A DNA stretch of 64,000 nucleotides from Methylococcus geothermalis (GCF_012769535.1 NZ_CP046565.1:2308501-2372500), one strand, 5' to 3'; shown: positions 19,816 to 28,561, counted from the first letter of the stretch. The notes: generated by a model from the letters alone, not told the origin. A program made the numbers and translations.

Positions 19816-20855
19816 GGGGACTTGCAGTAATCCGACAATGAAGCGGGAGGCGTGCGAGTTTCCCCGTTCAGGAGAAGCGTGACGGTGGCGGGCATGCCGA
19901 GCCGCAATTCCTGATCGGGATCGCAGGTATAGACGCGCGCCTGGTAAACCAGGCTGGTGCGCAACTCCGGTGTTTCGACGGCTTTGGGGGTAAACTCGGC
20001 GACCGGGGAAATATAACCGACCCAACCACGATAGGATTTGCCCGGATAGCTGTCGGTGGTGATGCGGGCCGGCAGCCCTAAACGGATCTTGCCCAGGTCG
20101 GATTCGTTCACGTAAGCGCGGCACCACTTAGGATCGGTAAGCGCCAGCGTGAACACCGGACTGTTGGCCGTGACCACGGCGCCAGGCTCCAGGATGCGGG
20201 TGCGGATGACGCCGGCCGTGGGCGCCTTCAGCGTGGCGCGCCCGAGACGGTAACGGAGCAGCGCCAGATTGGCGCGCTGCGCCTCGACTTCCGCGCGTTG
20301 CTGATCCAGCTGCTCCCGGCGAGTCCCTTCCAACAGCAAGGCCAGATCCTCGCGCGCCTTCTTCAGGTCCGCTTCGGCCACGAGGCGCTCGGCATTCGTC
20401 GTGTCTGCCTCTTCCCTCGAAGCGGCGCGTTCGTGCGCGTCGATCAAACTCACGCGCCGGCTATGGATCAGAGCAGCGTTCGCCAGCGCGGCCTCGGCGG
20501 CCTGCACGGTGGCACGCCCCCGCTCGATTTCTTGCGGTCTGGGTCCATGAACCCCTTCGGCCAGTCGCGCCTCGGCCAGTTTCAGCGTCGCTTCGGCGGC
20601 CTGAACGGCGTCCAGGAAGGCATCCTGCTCTAGAATCGCCAGCGTCTGCCCGGCTTCCACGCGGTCGCCTTCCTCCACCAGAACCTGGTCGATCGGGCCG
20701 TCGACGCCGAATCCCAAGTCGACCTCGCGAATGTCCATGTTGCCGTAAAGCGTCAATTCGCTTGCGGAATCGCCACCGGTCTTCCACGGCCAGTAGGCCG
20801 CCGCGAGGCCGGTGCTCAAAGCACACAAACCGAACAGGAGAATCTTCTTTTTCAC
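19812..20855 (-). CDS. HlyD-family periplasmic adaptor (YbhG-like)
   Basis: A 347-residue membrane fusion protein that bridges inner and outer membrane parts of the exporter. An N-terminal signal anchor (ILLFGLCALSTGLAAAYW) is followed by a lipoyl half-motif (VDGPIDQVLVEEGDRVEAG), a coiled-coil hairpin from about residue 75 to 205, and the second lipoyl half (LKAPTAGVIRTRILEPGAVV). A GTG at 20855 with GGGAG 5 nt upstream gives the compact start. An ATG at 20888 would add 11 residues but has no ribosome site. Confidence 0.9.
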   Translation of the reverse strand: MKKKILLFGLCALSTGLAAAYWPWKTGGDSASELTLYGNMDIREVDLGFGVDGPIDQVLVEEGDRVEAGQTLAILEQDAFLDAVQAAEATLKLAEARLAEGVHGPRPQEIERGRATVQAAEAALANAALIHSRRVSLIDAHERAASREEADTTNAERLVAEADLKKAREDLALLLEGTRREQLDQQRAEVEAQRANLALLRYRLGRATLKAPTAGVIRTRILEPGAVVTANSPVFTLALTDPKWCRAYVNESDLGKIRLGLPARITTDSYPGKSYRGWVGYISPVAEFTPKAVETPELRTSLVYQARVYTCDPDQELRLGMPATVTLLLNGETRTPPASLSDYCKSP

Positions 20856-20916
20856 ATGAACTCCCTTGAACTCGTCATGGAAAGTCATTCAGGAAGGGGG
20901 CGACAGAAACATTCGC

Positions 20917-22521
20917 TTACCGCGGGGGCTGGTCTGCGCGCGCACCGTCTTCCGGCGACTGCCAGCCGCCGCCCAGCGCTTTGTAAAGCGCCACCAGATC
21001 CGCCGCCAGCGTGCTCGTGCTGTTGGCGTAATCCTGTTCCGCCTGAAGAAGCGTGCGTTGGGCGTCCAACACTGGCAGGAAGTTGGAAATCCCTGCGCGG
21101 TACCGGCGCCGCGCGAGATCCAGCGTCTGTCGGCTCGATTGCACGGACTGGTTCAGCGCATCGTTTCGCCGTTGCTCGTCGGCATAGGCCGTCAAGGCGT
21201 TGTCCACCTCGTGCCAGGCCAGCAGCACCGTGTTGTGGTAGACGATGGCGGCTTCCTGTTGCTGGGCTTCGCGCAGTTCCAGGGTGGCTTTGAGCCGTCC
21301 GCCCTCGAAAATCGGCAGGGTGATGCTTGGCCCCAGCGCATATTGCCGGGCCGCCCAATTGCCGAGATCCTTGAACTGCAGAGCCTGCATTCCGACGCTG
21401 CCGGACAGAGTAATGCGCGGATAGAAATCGGCGACCGCCACGCCGATATCGGCCGTCGCCGCATGCAGTTGCGCCTCGGCCTGGCGGATGTCGGGCCGGC
21501 GCCGCGCCAATTCCGATGGCAGACCGATGGGGACGCGTGGGGGAACGGGCGGCACCGGACGCGGCGCCGTCAGCTCGGTCTGCAATGCTCTCGGCGGCTC
21601 GTCCAGCAACAAACCGAGCTGGTTGACGGCCTGCGCCGATTGTTGGTCAAGCTGAGGAATCTGCGCCTGAATATTGGCGAGCTGCGTCCGCGCCTCGGCG
21701 ACCTCAAGATCGTTCACCAGGCCGCTCTCCGCCCGCTGCTCCGTCAGTGTGAGGCTTTCTTGTGCCAAAACCGCGTTCTCCCGTGTGAGGGTCAACAACC
21801 GCTGGACCCGGCGTAGTTCGATGTAATCGCGCGCCACCTCCGCCATGACGGAAATCAGCAAATCCCGCTGCGCCTCGCCGGAGGCCTCGACGCTGGCATC
21901 GGCGGACTCGACTTCACGGCGAACCCGTCCCCAAAGATCCAGCTCCCAGGACGCATCAAAGCCGTACTGCCAGAGGTTGAACGGTTTGATGTTGGCCGCA
22001 GGCGCGGCGATCACCCCGATGCCGGTCCCATTCGCGGCGGCGCCCAAGCCCGCTCCGCTCGCCGCGCTGGCGGTGGAGCCGCCGCCCAGGAGACTGCTCA
22101 TGATGCTGAAGACGCCTTTTTCGCTCGGCTTGGCGCGGGTATAGGAGGCATTGCCGCGCAGTAAAGGGAACTGGTCGGCGGCGGCGATGCCGCGCTGTGC
22201 CCGGCTCTGGGTCAGCCTGAGCGCGGCGGTGCGAAGCGAAAGGTTGGCTTTTGCCGCCCGTTCCTCCAATGAAGTCAGCACCGGATCATTGAATGCTCGC
22301 CACCAGGTCGCATCCATCGGTCCGGTCACCACCCGGCTCGGCAGTTGCGTAAACGCCGGGTTCGAGCGGATGGGCGAGGCGGACCAGCTCGGCGGCGCGA
22401 GGGCTTTCGGTTGCTCGAAATCCGGCCCCACCGCGCATCCACAAAGACTCAGCGCAAACAGCCAATGAAGTCCTTTGAACCAAGATTCTGTTGAACCTTT
22501 ATTATCAGACAAGAGATTCAC
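20917..22521 (-). CDS. Outer membrane efflux lipoprotein (NodT/OprM family)
   Basis: A TolC-type outer membrane channel of about 530 residues, the first gene of the ABC exporter unit. The signal peptide ends in the lipobox LCGC before AVGPDFEQP, typical of NodT proteins. Two repeated efflux domains follow, with WELDLWGRVRREVESA and LPSELARRRPDIRQAEAQL as family motifs, and LYKALGGGWQ at the C-terminus. A Gly/Ala/Ser-rich stretch near SSLLGGGSTASAASGAG is an unusual insert. The frame opens at 22740, but the hydrophobic signal begins only after the GTG at 22521, so that or the TTG at 22512 is the likely start; neither has a strong ribosome site. Confidence 0.85.
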   Translation of the reverse strand: MNLLSDNKGSTESWFKGLHWLFALSLCGCAVGPDFEQPKALAPPSWSASPIRSNPAFTQLPSRVVTGPMDATWWRAFNDPVLTSLEERAAKANLSLRTAALRLTQSRAQRGIAAADQFPLLRGNASYTRAKPSEKGVFSIMSSLLGGGSTASAASGAGLGAAANGTGIGVIAAPAANIKPFNLWQYGFDASWELDLWGRVRREVESADASVEASGEAQRDLLISVMAEVARDYIELRRVQRLLTLTRENAVLAQESLTLTEQRAESGLVNDLEVAEARTQLANIQAQIPQLDQQSAQAVNQLGLLLDEPPRALQTELTAPRPVPPVPPRVPIGLPSELARRRPDIRQAEAQLHAATADIGVAVADFYPRITLSGSVGMQALQFKDLGNWAARQYALGPSITLPIFEGGRLKATLELREAQQQEAAIVYHNTVLLAWHEVDNALTAYADEQRRNDALNQSVQSSRQTLDLARRRYRAGISNFLPVLDAQRTLLQAEQDYANSTSTLAADLVALYKALGGGWQSPEDGARADQPPR

Positions 22522-22705
22522 TAAAAAATGATGCCGATTGTTCTCAGCTGCGATGGCGAAAATTAGAGTTCTATTATATGTCTGAACTTTCGAAAGCCTG
22601 TCAGCACAAAACCGCGCACTTTCAGGCTTTTGCCTGGATTCGACTTGTGCGTACCAGTCTGGCGGGATTGAATCCCTGAATCGATACCGAGCGACCTTAC
22701 CCGGT

Positions 22706-24775
22706 TCATGGAATCGCTCCCAGAACAGCCAAGGTGGCACCGACTGCCAGGACGAAGGCGGGATGCCATGTGAAGCGGATGAGCAAGACCATCGCCACGG
22801 CCATGAGGAGTAGCGCCCTCCACGAAGGGATGGCGGAATGCCAGAGCAGCAAGGCAGCGGAGGCTATCAAGCCCACGACGGTTGGAGCCACAGCGGCCAG
22901 GAAGTCCTGTGCCTGTGACGAAGTTTTGAGGCGTTCGTAGGCAATACAGATAACCGCCATAAGAATCATGGCGGGGGTCAAAAGAGCCACGGTAGCCAGC
23001 AAGGCTCCGGAAACTCCCAGCAGGTGGTAACCGGCAAAGGTCGCAAGAACGGCGATGGGCCCCGGCGTGAGGTTGCTGATGGCTACACCGTCCAGGAATT
23101 CCTGCGGCGTCAGCCAATGGAGATGCTCAACGAGTTGCTGGTGCAGAACCGGGATGAGAACAAAACCGCCACCGAAAAAGACCAGGCCGATCTTCAGGAA
23201 GGTCAGACCCACCGTGGCAAACGAAGCTGAGCCAACATTTGCGCCCAGTGAAGGGAAGGCCAGGAATGCCATGGCGCCTGTTTTCGGAGAAGATGGTTCT
23301 TCAGTATTGGCATTCGACTGCTTCGGCTCCGATCCCTTCACCAAGCGTTTTCGCCCTACCAGAAGCCCGACGATGCCTGCCGTCAGGAGTACCCAGATGG
23401 CGTTCACCTTGCAGGCACCCGTCACAACGCCCGCCACAGCAAACACCACGGCGGGCCAGCCGGTCAAAACTCTGCGGCCCATTGACCACGCCGCGGCGAG
23501 TATGAGCGCTATCACCACAGGCCCCAGGCCCACCAGAACTCCCTGCAAAGCAGGGATGGCGTGATAACGTGAGTATAAAAATGAAAGGAAGATTACGATC
23601 GTTACGGAAGGCAGCAGGAATGCCGCCACTGAGACCAAGGCACCGAATAAGCCATAGTGCCGGTAACCCAAAAAGAATACCGTATTGGGAGCAAAGGACC
23701 CGAGAATTTCAGCCAAGCCGACAGCATGAAGAAATTCTTCTGCTGGAAGCTGCCGTCGCTTCTGAACAAATTCCTGCTCCAGGATCGCGATCACGGCCAT
23801 GCTTCCACCAAAACCGATGGCACCGATCTTAAGAAAAAGCCCCAGCATGCTCGGCAGAGACAGTGGGGCTGCTGTGGATCGATCCGCCTCGGCCATCCGG
23901 CTGTGAGAGCTTTCCACCTCATGAAACCGGCTGTAATCGATCGAACGCTCGCCATCAGGGGCGATCGACAGAATATCGACGAATTTCCCACCCCAACGGA
24001 TATCGGCTGCGCCATATGATTTATGGGCCTGGATCGTCTGCAACATCGTTTCATTCAGTCCGCTGAAGGAGACGAGAATCGCGCAATCATTGAGCGTTTC
24101 GGGGGTGCGGCCGTAGAACGGGCTGGATTCGTCGATGACATGCATCACGGTCCAGCTCAGCGCCAAGATCGGCGCACGGTCCCGGACTAATTTCAGGTCG
24201 TGACAATGAAGGAAATCGTCACCCGCCTTCGAGACTTCATTGAGAAATATGAGACTCATGCGAACGGACGGTTCGACGATCAGGTCATGGCGCTTGTTCG
24301 CCACGCGAATCATAAACGTGGTCACACCATTAAACGGGCCAATGACGGCCACATCGCTGAACAATAAACACGGCCTTGGCCGCGAGAAGCGCGCAAACAT
24401 CAGGCCGGTGGCCATGGCGAAACCCAGCATCCCCGCCAGAACCTCCGTCATCGACACGATATGGCTGTAAAGCGTGTTCGGGCTCATGATGCCGTAACCG
24501 ACGGTCGCCATGGTCTCAACGCTGAAGAAGAATGCGTCGCTGAAAGAGCCGGGGCGCGCGTTTAGTATCCCGTTCCCGTCCGCGAGATAGGCCAAAGCAA
24601 ACAGAGCGTTTGCCCCCAGATAAAGGGCGATCAGGACTGCAAAAAAACCCGGCCAAGACAGGGTCAGCGCCATGTGATAGACGTCATGCCACCGGTATCG
24701 GGGTAAACCCAGTCGGGATACCTGCACGCTGCCGATCTGGATGTGCGGAGTTTTTTTGCCGGATGCCGATTTCAT
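22706..24775 (-). CDS. KirBac-type potassium channel fused to a two-domain chromate (CHR) transporter
   Basis: One uninterrupted 689-residue frame. Residues 1-290 are a complete inward-rectifier channel: a slide-helix region, outer helix (about 43-64), pore with selectivity filter TVGYG (91-95), inner helix, FARFSRPRPCLLFS, then the cytoplasmic Kir domain with LSWTVMHVIDESSPFYG, ending at IDYSRFHEVE. After a short linker, residues 306-480 and 515-689 are two CHR domains, each starting with an FLKIG...FGG motif, with NLTPGPIAVLATFAGY in the second. A normal ChrA is about 390 residues, so both partners look complete. An internal Met294 (23896) might allow separate synthesis of the transporter part. 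I know of no standard family with this order. Confidence 0.88.
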   Translation of the reverse strand: MKSASGKKTPHIQIGSVQVSRLGLPRYRWHDVYHMALTLSWPGFFAVLIALYLGANALFALAYLADGNGILNARPGSFSDAFFFSVETMATVGYGIMSPNTLYSHIVSMTEVLAGMLGFAMATGLMFARFSRPRPCLLFSDVAVIGPFNGVTTFMIRVANKRHDLIVEPSVRMSLIFLNEVSKAGDDFLHCHDLKLVRDRAPILALSWTVMHVIDESSPFYGRTPETLNDCAILVSFSGLNETMLQTIQAHKSYGAADIRWGGKFVDILSIAPDGERSIDYSRFHEVESSHSRMAEADRSTAAPLSLPSMLGLFLKIGAIGFGGSMAVIAILEQEFVQKRRQLPAEEFLHAVGLAEILGSFAPNTVFFLGYRHYGLFGALVSVAAFLLPSVTIVIFLSFLYSRYHAIPALQGVLVGLGPVVIALILAAAWSMGRRVLTGWPAVVFAVAGVVTGACKVNAIWVLLTAGIVGLLVGRKRLVKGSEPKQSNANTEEPSSPKTGAMAFLAFPSLGANVGSASFATVGLTFLKIGLVFFGGGFVLIPVLHQQLVEHLHWLTPQEFLDGVAISNLTPGPIAVLATFAGYHLLGVSGALLATVALLTPAMILMAVICIAYERLKTSSQAQDFLAAVAPTVVGLIASAALLLWHSAIPSWRALLLMAVAMVLLIRFTWHPAFVLAVGATLAVLGAIP

Positions 24776-24881
24776 CCTGCGCCTTCATCCAATGGGGTAT
24801 GCGTCGGCCCGCATCCGGGCATGGTGGATTTGCATGCCGCCGGATGGCGCTGCGGTTGTTACGGACATTTCAGGTTTTTTC

Positions 24882-24938
24882 TCATCGGATTTTTTTAATA
24901 TTCTCGACATCATGATACCGACTGTAATCGATCGAACC
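24882..24938 (-). pseudogene. C-terminal relic of a second Kir channel gene (in the 454-nt gap 24776-25229)
   Basis: Reading the minus strand, this stretch encodes GSIDYSRYHDVENIKKIR and a stop. GSIDYSRYHDVE matches the end of the intact Kir domain (RSIDYSRFHEVE), and the DNA is clearly similar to about 23920-23955. No channel core precedes it. The rest of the gap shows only an inverted repeat (25085-25108) and no gene I can support. Confidence 0.6.
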
Positions 24939-25084
24939 TATTTTCCTCATCTTCTTCCCGCTGCTGTCCGGCCCGTCCGTGCCGGCAGAGGTCCGTTTCC
25001 CCGTCGTATCGGCCTAGCGCGCCCGCTTCATCACCTGGACCTGCATGAATCTTGCCTACCTACTGGATCAGTAACGTTGGGCTG

Positions 25085-25108
25085 GTTCTGGACACCGAAG
25101 TCCAGAAC
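25085..25108. repeat. Perfect 9-bp inverted repeat
   Basis: GTTCTGGAC (25085-25093) and GTCCAGAAC (25100-25108) flank a 6-nt loop between the porin gene and the Kir relic. Neither strand has a T-run after it, so it is reported as a hairpin or operator-like repeat rather than a terminator. Confidence 0.45.
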
Positions 25109-25229
25109 GGCAAGGCCGATTTCTTCGACAGCGGATTCATTCGATTTCCATTTAATTTACAAAGCGGCGCGGTTCGATGGGCGGGGAATACAAGATGTGA
25201 TCCCGGTTCGCGGCCAAAGGCTGCTGGCG

Positions 25230-26603
25230 TCAGAAAGTCACGATCACATCGGCGGAAAACAGGAATTGGTCCGAGCGTTTTCCCGCATCGAAAATCTTGA
25301 TGTTGTCGGACCAGTCATAGCGGGCGTTGGGGCGCAAGGTGACCCAGTTCAGAGGTTTCCAGTTCAAGCCCAACGTCAGCGCGTAATACCCGCTGCCCTG
25401 AAACGGATAGACCGTGGAAAAATCCGGATTGCAGGCATAGGGCCGCGCGGCTCCGGCGCCGTTGCCATTCATGCTCCCGCTGCAGCGCGGCGGTCCGGAG
25501 ACGCGAAAACCGTTGTTGTCCCGCCACCATTCGGCACGCAGGCCGACCGACCAGTGTTCCTCCAGCGCATAGGTCAGCCACTGGGCAATGCCGTACCACT
25601 GGGCATTTTCCAGCTTCCCACCGTTGCGGTCGTAATTGGCGGTCTGCACCTGATCCGCGAAGCCATGGGTGTGCTCGATGACATAATGCAGCGTGTTGTC
25701 CAGGAAGCCGGTCTTGCCCACCAGGCTATATACCGCCCAAAGGTCGCCGAACCGTTCGGAACGCCCCCCCGCCATCGAGGTCAGGTTGAGTGAATCGCTC
25801 TTGTCGTCGCTGGTCCAGGCTGCACCGCCCAGGAAATCCCAATTGCCGAGCTGCTGATCCCAGCCGCCGTCGCCGCCGCCGGTGGCGCTGCCGGTCACCG
25901 CGCCGGCCGAGACCGCCCAGTTGGCAGCGACCGCGTAACTGGAAAGAATGCCGGTATGGGTGAAGGGATTGAATTGGAAGGTATAAGGCTTGGTGATGAA
26001 AAAGTTGTCCGGCGCGGTGACCATTTCATAGCCCAGCGGAGTGTAGAAATGGCCGGCCTTGACGCTGAGGCCGCTGCCGAGGGGCAGATTGAATTCGGCA
26101 TATGCCTGAGGTAGAGCGATGCCGTAGAAGCGGTCCGACCAGCTCGCAAGATGGAGGTCCCAATGTCCCCGATTCAGCGGCCGCCCGGTTCTCGGATCGA
26201 CATAGGGGATGCCGTACGCCTGGGTGAAAATGGAATCGGTACCGTACACGAAATCGAAACGGCCACCGACATCCCACTCGTCGGAACTGACCACGACCGC
26301 ACGCTCCAGAAACAGATAGAACTGGTTCATCTGGAGTTCGCCGGTACGGTCGTTGAACGAAACGGGACCATTGAAGTTGTCCGCCGGACTGCTTGCGTTA
26401 TAGGTCACGCTGGCATTCAACCACCCTCCCAGACGGATGCCTGCACGCTGCATCCAGGCGCTGCCGTTCACATCGGCACCGACATGCTCCAGCAGGCCCG
26501 ACGCATTGACCTGGGCCATCGCGAGGGGACATGCCAGGAATAAGATCGCCGTGGCGATACGGTTTCGAGCCCAGGGGCACAGCCTCTTCAGCGCCAGACG
26601 CAT
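25230..26603 (-). CDS. Outer membrane beta-barrel protein (OmpL-like porin, BBP2 type)
   Basis: A 457-residue exported protein. The signal peptide (ATAILFLACPLAMA) is cleaved near residue 30. The mature part alternates hydrophobic and polar residues with many Trp, Tyr and Asn, and ends with FLFSADVIVTF, the terminal Phe of outer membrane barrels. Motifs such as AGIRLGGWLNASVTYN, GRFDFVYGTD and KAGHFYTPLGYE fit the putative beta-barrel porin-2 family. It is upstream of the Kir-ChrA gene on the same strand, 454 nt away. The substrate is unknown. Confidence 0.85.
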   Translation of the reverse strand: MRLALKRLCPWARNRIATAILFLACPLAMAQVNASGLLEHVGADVNGSAWMQRAGIRLGGWLNASVTYNASSPADNFNGPVSFNDRTGELQMNQFYLFLERAVVVSSDEWDVGGRFDFVYGTDSIFTQAYGIPYVDPRTGRPLNRGHWDLHLASWSDRFYGIALPQAYAEFNLPLGSGLSVKAGHFYTPLGYEMVTAPDNFFITKPYTFQFNPFTHTGILSSYAVAANWAVSAGAVTGSATGGGDGGWDQQLGNWDFLGGAAWTSDDKSDSLNLTSMAGGRSERFGDLWAVYSLVGKTGFLDNTLHYVIEHTHGFADQVQTANYDRNGGKLENAQWYGIAQWLTYALEEHWSVGLRAEWWRDNNGFRVSGPPRCSGSMNGNGAGAARPYACNPDFSTVYPFQGSGYYALTLGLNWKPLNWVTLRPNARYDWSDNIKIFDAGKRSDQFLFSADVIVTF

Positions 26604-26719
26604 TCGATTTCCCGAATGGAAAAAGAACGCAGTTTAGCCATGAGGCGGTAAAAAGTGCGTAAAAAAACCCTTCTGCATCCATGACTGCTGGGCTCGGAGG
26701 GTCACCCGGAAGGGAAAAC

Positions 26720-26775
26720 CGCGACTGATCCCGACGCTTGCCCGCGTCGAAAATCTCGATGTTTTCAGACCAGCC
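26720..26775 (-). pseudogene. 3' relic of a second copy of the porin gene (in the 420-nt gap 26604-27023)
   Basis: The minus strand encodes WSENIEIFDAGKRRDQ, compared with WSDNIKIFDAGKRSDQ near the end of the intact porin. About 36 of 45 nucleotides agree with 25265-25312. Upstream and downstream sequence does not continue the match, so only the tail of a former copy remains. The rest of the gap holds short open stretches (for example from about 26848 on the plus strand) that I cannot assign. Confidence 0.6.
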
Positions 26776-27023
26776 TGGGCGACAAATACGATGATCGGCA
26801 AGATTGCCGATGAGGGAGCGCCCGTCGCCGAGTACGCGTTCGGCTGATGCGCCTGCGGGTCACGCCGACCTCCGATCGGGCAGCGAAGACACTCGATCGG
26901 TCCCGGACGATGGACCTCGACGAGGCGTTGCGCGCCATTGCCGACGTCCAGCGGAGGCCCAATGATACGGCGACTGGGGCATAGCGCGAAACCCGGCGGC
27001 GGCGAAAAGAAGTTGTTGCGGTC

Positions 27024-27227
27024 TCAGGCCGCCATGTCTTGCTGTTCCAGCATGGCGTTTTCCGCGGCAGTCTCTTGGATGAGAGTCTTGACCTCCAGTG
27101 CGCATTTGCCGCACTGGCTGCAGGCATCCATACGTTTTCGCAGCGTGCGCAGATTGCACACGCCGTGCCGAACGACGGCTTCCCGAACCTGGCGTTCAGT
27201 GACGTTCCTACAGATGCAGACGTACAT
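27024..27227 (-). CDS. bfd: Bacterioferritin-associated ferredoxin Bfd
   Basis: A 67-residue [2Fe-2S] protein that delivers electrons to bacterioferritin to release stored iron. The cluster ligands are Cys4 and Cys6 (MYVCIC) and Cys39 and Cys42 (CGKC). An extra Cys36 lies nearby. The frame opens at 27287, but Met at 27227 is the family start. It lies 133 nt downstream of bfr on the same strand, the usual partnership, and the gap has an operator-like palindrome suggesting separate control by iron. Confidence 0.93.
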   Translation of the reverse strand: MYVCICRNVTERQVREAVVRHGVCNLRTLRKRMDACSQCGKCALEVKTLIQETAAENAMLEQQDMAA

Positions 27228-27271
27228 AAGCGTGAACCTCAAGACTTGGTATGAGCTTAGACTAGCAGAAC

Positions 27272-27286
27272 TGAGAACGTTTCTCA
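27272..27286. promoter_or_regulatory. Palindrome upstream of bfd, Fur-box-like
   Basis: TGAGAA-CGT-TTCTCA is a perfect 6-3-6 palindrome 45 nt before the bfd start. It partly resembles the 7-1-7 Fur consensus (TGATAAT-ATTATCA). bfd is iron-repressed in other bacteria, so Fur control is plausible but inferred. Confidence 0.35.
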
Positions 27287-27360
27287 AACAAGAATTAGAA
27301 AAAAATTTTGTTTCCTCTTCGAGACAGGCGCATGGCCCGGCCTGGCGCTGAAATCGCCGT

Positions 27361-27840
27361 CTAGACCCCGTCTTCCATTTGGCTTTGCAAATAGTTTTCC
27401 AGGCCGACCCGCTCGATCAGCCGAAGCTGGGTCTCCAGCCACAAGCTGTGATCCTCCTCGGTGTCTTCGAGCAGGATTTGAAGGATGCGGCGGGTCTCGT
27501 AGTCGCCCTTCTCCTCACATAAGCCGATCACCTCGCGCAGATGGCCGATGACGGCATATTCAACGTCCAGGTCGTGCTTCAGCATTTCCGGCACGTTCCT
27601 TCCGACGTGAATCGCATCCCGGCTCACGACGTCCGGAATGCCTTCCAGAAACAGGATTCGCTTGATCAGCGCACTGGCGTGGGTCTGCTCCTCCTGCATT
27701 TCGTGGGCGGTGTGCTCATACAAAGCATGAAATCCCCAGTCCTGGTACATCATCGCGTGGATGAAATACTGGTCGATCGCGGCCAGCTCGCCCGCCAGCA
27801 GCCGATTCAGCGCCGTTATCACTTCAGGTTGACCTTTCAT
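27361..27840 (-). CDS. bfr: Bacterioferritin subunit lacking the haem-ligand Met
   Basis: A 159-residue four-helix ferritin that oxidises and stores iron as a 24-mer. The ferroxidase ligands are all present: Glu18, Glu51, His54, Glu94, Glu128 and His131. Position 52, the Met that binds haem between two subunits, is Gln here (EEQTHA instead of DEMKHA). The subunit may therefore not bind haem, or may need a partner subunit, as in two-subunit bacterioferritins. The start at 27840 has GGGAG and AAGGAA upstream; an ATG at 27876 is possible but would add a non-family extension. Confidence 0.93.
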   Translation of the reverse strand: MKGQPEVITALNRLLAGELAAIDQYFIHAMMYQDWGFHALYEHTAHEMQEEQTHASALIKRILFLEGIPDVVSRDAIHVGRNVPEMLKHDLDVEYAVIGHLREVIGLCEEKGDYETRRILQILLEDTEEDHSLWLETQLRLIERVGLENYLQSQMEDGV

Positions 27841-27887
27841 TTCCTTATCTCCCGGGACGCGGCCCTTCGGGGCCATTGTGGTTGTCG

Positions 27888-27912
27888 TACGTAATTGAAA
27901 CAGAATTACGTA
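27888..27912. promoter_or_regulatory. Perfect 9-7-9 inverted repeat between bfr and the YcxB-like gene
   Basis: TACGTAATT (27888-27896) and AATTACGTA (27904-27912) flank a 7-nt spacer, 48 nt upstream of bfr. TATACT at 27911-27916 could be a -10 box for the divergent plus-strand gene. The site is well placed to act as an operator; the binding protein is unknown. Confidence 0.45.
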
Positions 27913-28018
27913 TACTAGTCAGCTTAGGAAAGGCACCCCGCTTCTTTCAAATTTACGCCCGATCCGCCGCGCTGGCGGCAAGAAAACAACAACATCGGCG
28001 ACCGGAACACCTTGACAG

Positions 28019-28543
28019 ATGAACGAAATCGAATACGAACTGCGCGAACAGGACTTGCTGGCCTTCAGCGAGCATCAGATACGGGAAACCAAGGCACTGC
28101 GAAAGCGGCGGCAGCGGCATCAGTCGACGATCCCGGCTTTCTTCGTCGTCATCTCGCTGTTTCTCTGGTTCTACTACAAGGACATGGTGTCCGCAGCCTA
28201 CGTAGGCGTCATCGCGCTGTCCTGGGGCTTCCTGGTTCCCGCCTACATGCGATGGACCACACGCAAGCAATTGCTCGCCATGTACTCCGACGAAGACAAG
28301 CAGCGTATCCTGGGTCGCTACCGGTTGAGCGTGGCGAAAGACGCGCTGATCGAGAAGAAGCTGGACGGCGAGGAAAGCCGCATTCCCTGGAGCGAGATCC
28401 TGCGGATCGAGCTGACCGACAAATACGCTTTCATTTTCGTGGCGATCGATGCAGCGCTGATCGTGCCACGAGCCACCGTCAAGGCGGGCAAGCTGCGCGA
28501 TTTCGTGCGGGCGGCCGACGAACGGATTGCCGCGGCGGACTGA
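28019..28543 (+). CDS. YcxB-like membrane protein
   Basis: A 174-residue protein with two close membrane helices (about 38-54 and 59-76: IPAFFVVISLFLWFYY and AAYVGVIALSWGFLVPAYM) and a cytoplasmic C-terminal domain. The segment GEESRIPWSEILRIELTDKYAFIFV is typical of the YcxB-like domain, a PH-like fold of unknown role. An ABC-F gene follows after 18 nt, so they may share a transcript. Confidence 0.7.
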   Translation: MNEIEYELREQDLLAFSEHQIRETKALRKRRQRHQSTIPAFFVVISLFLWFYYKDMVSAAYVGVIALSWGFLVPAYMRWTTRKQLLAMYSDEDKQRILGRYRLSVAKDALIEKKLDGEESRIPWSEILRIELTDKYAFIFVAIDAALIVPRATVKAGKLRDFVRAADERIAAAD

Positions 28544-28561
28544 GCGGCTGAGCCATTCGCT

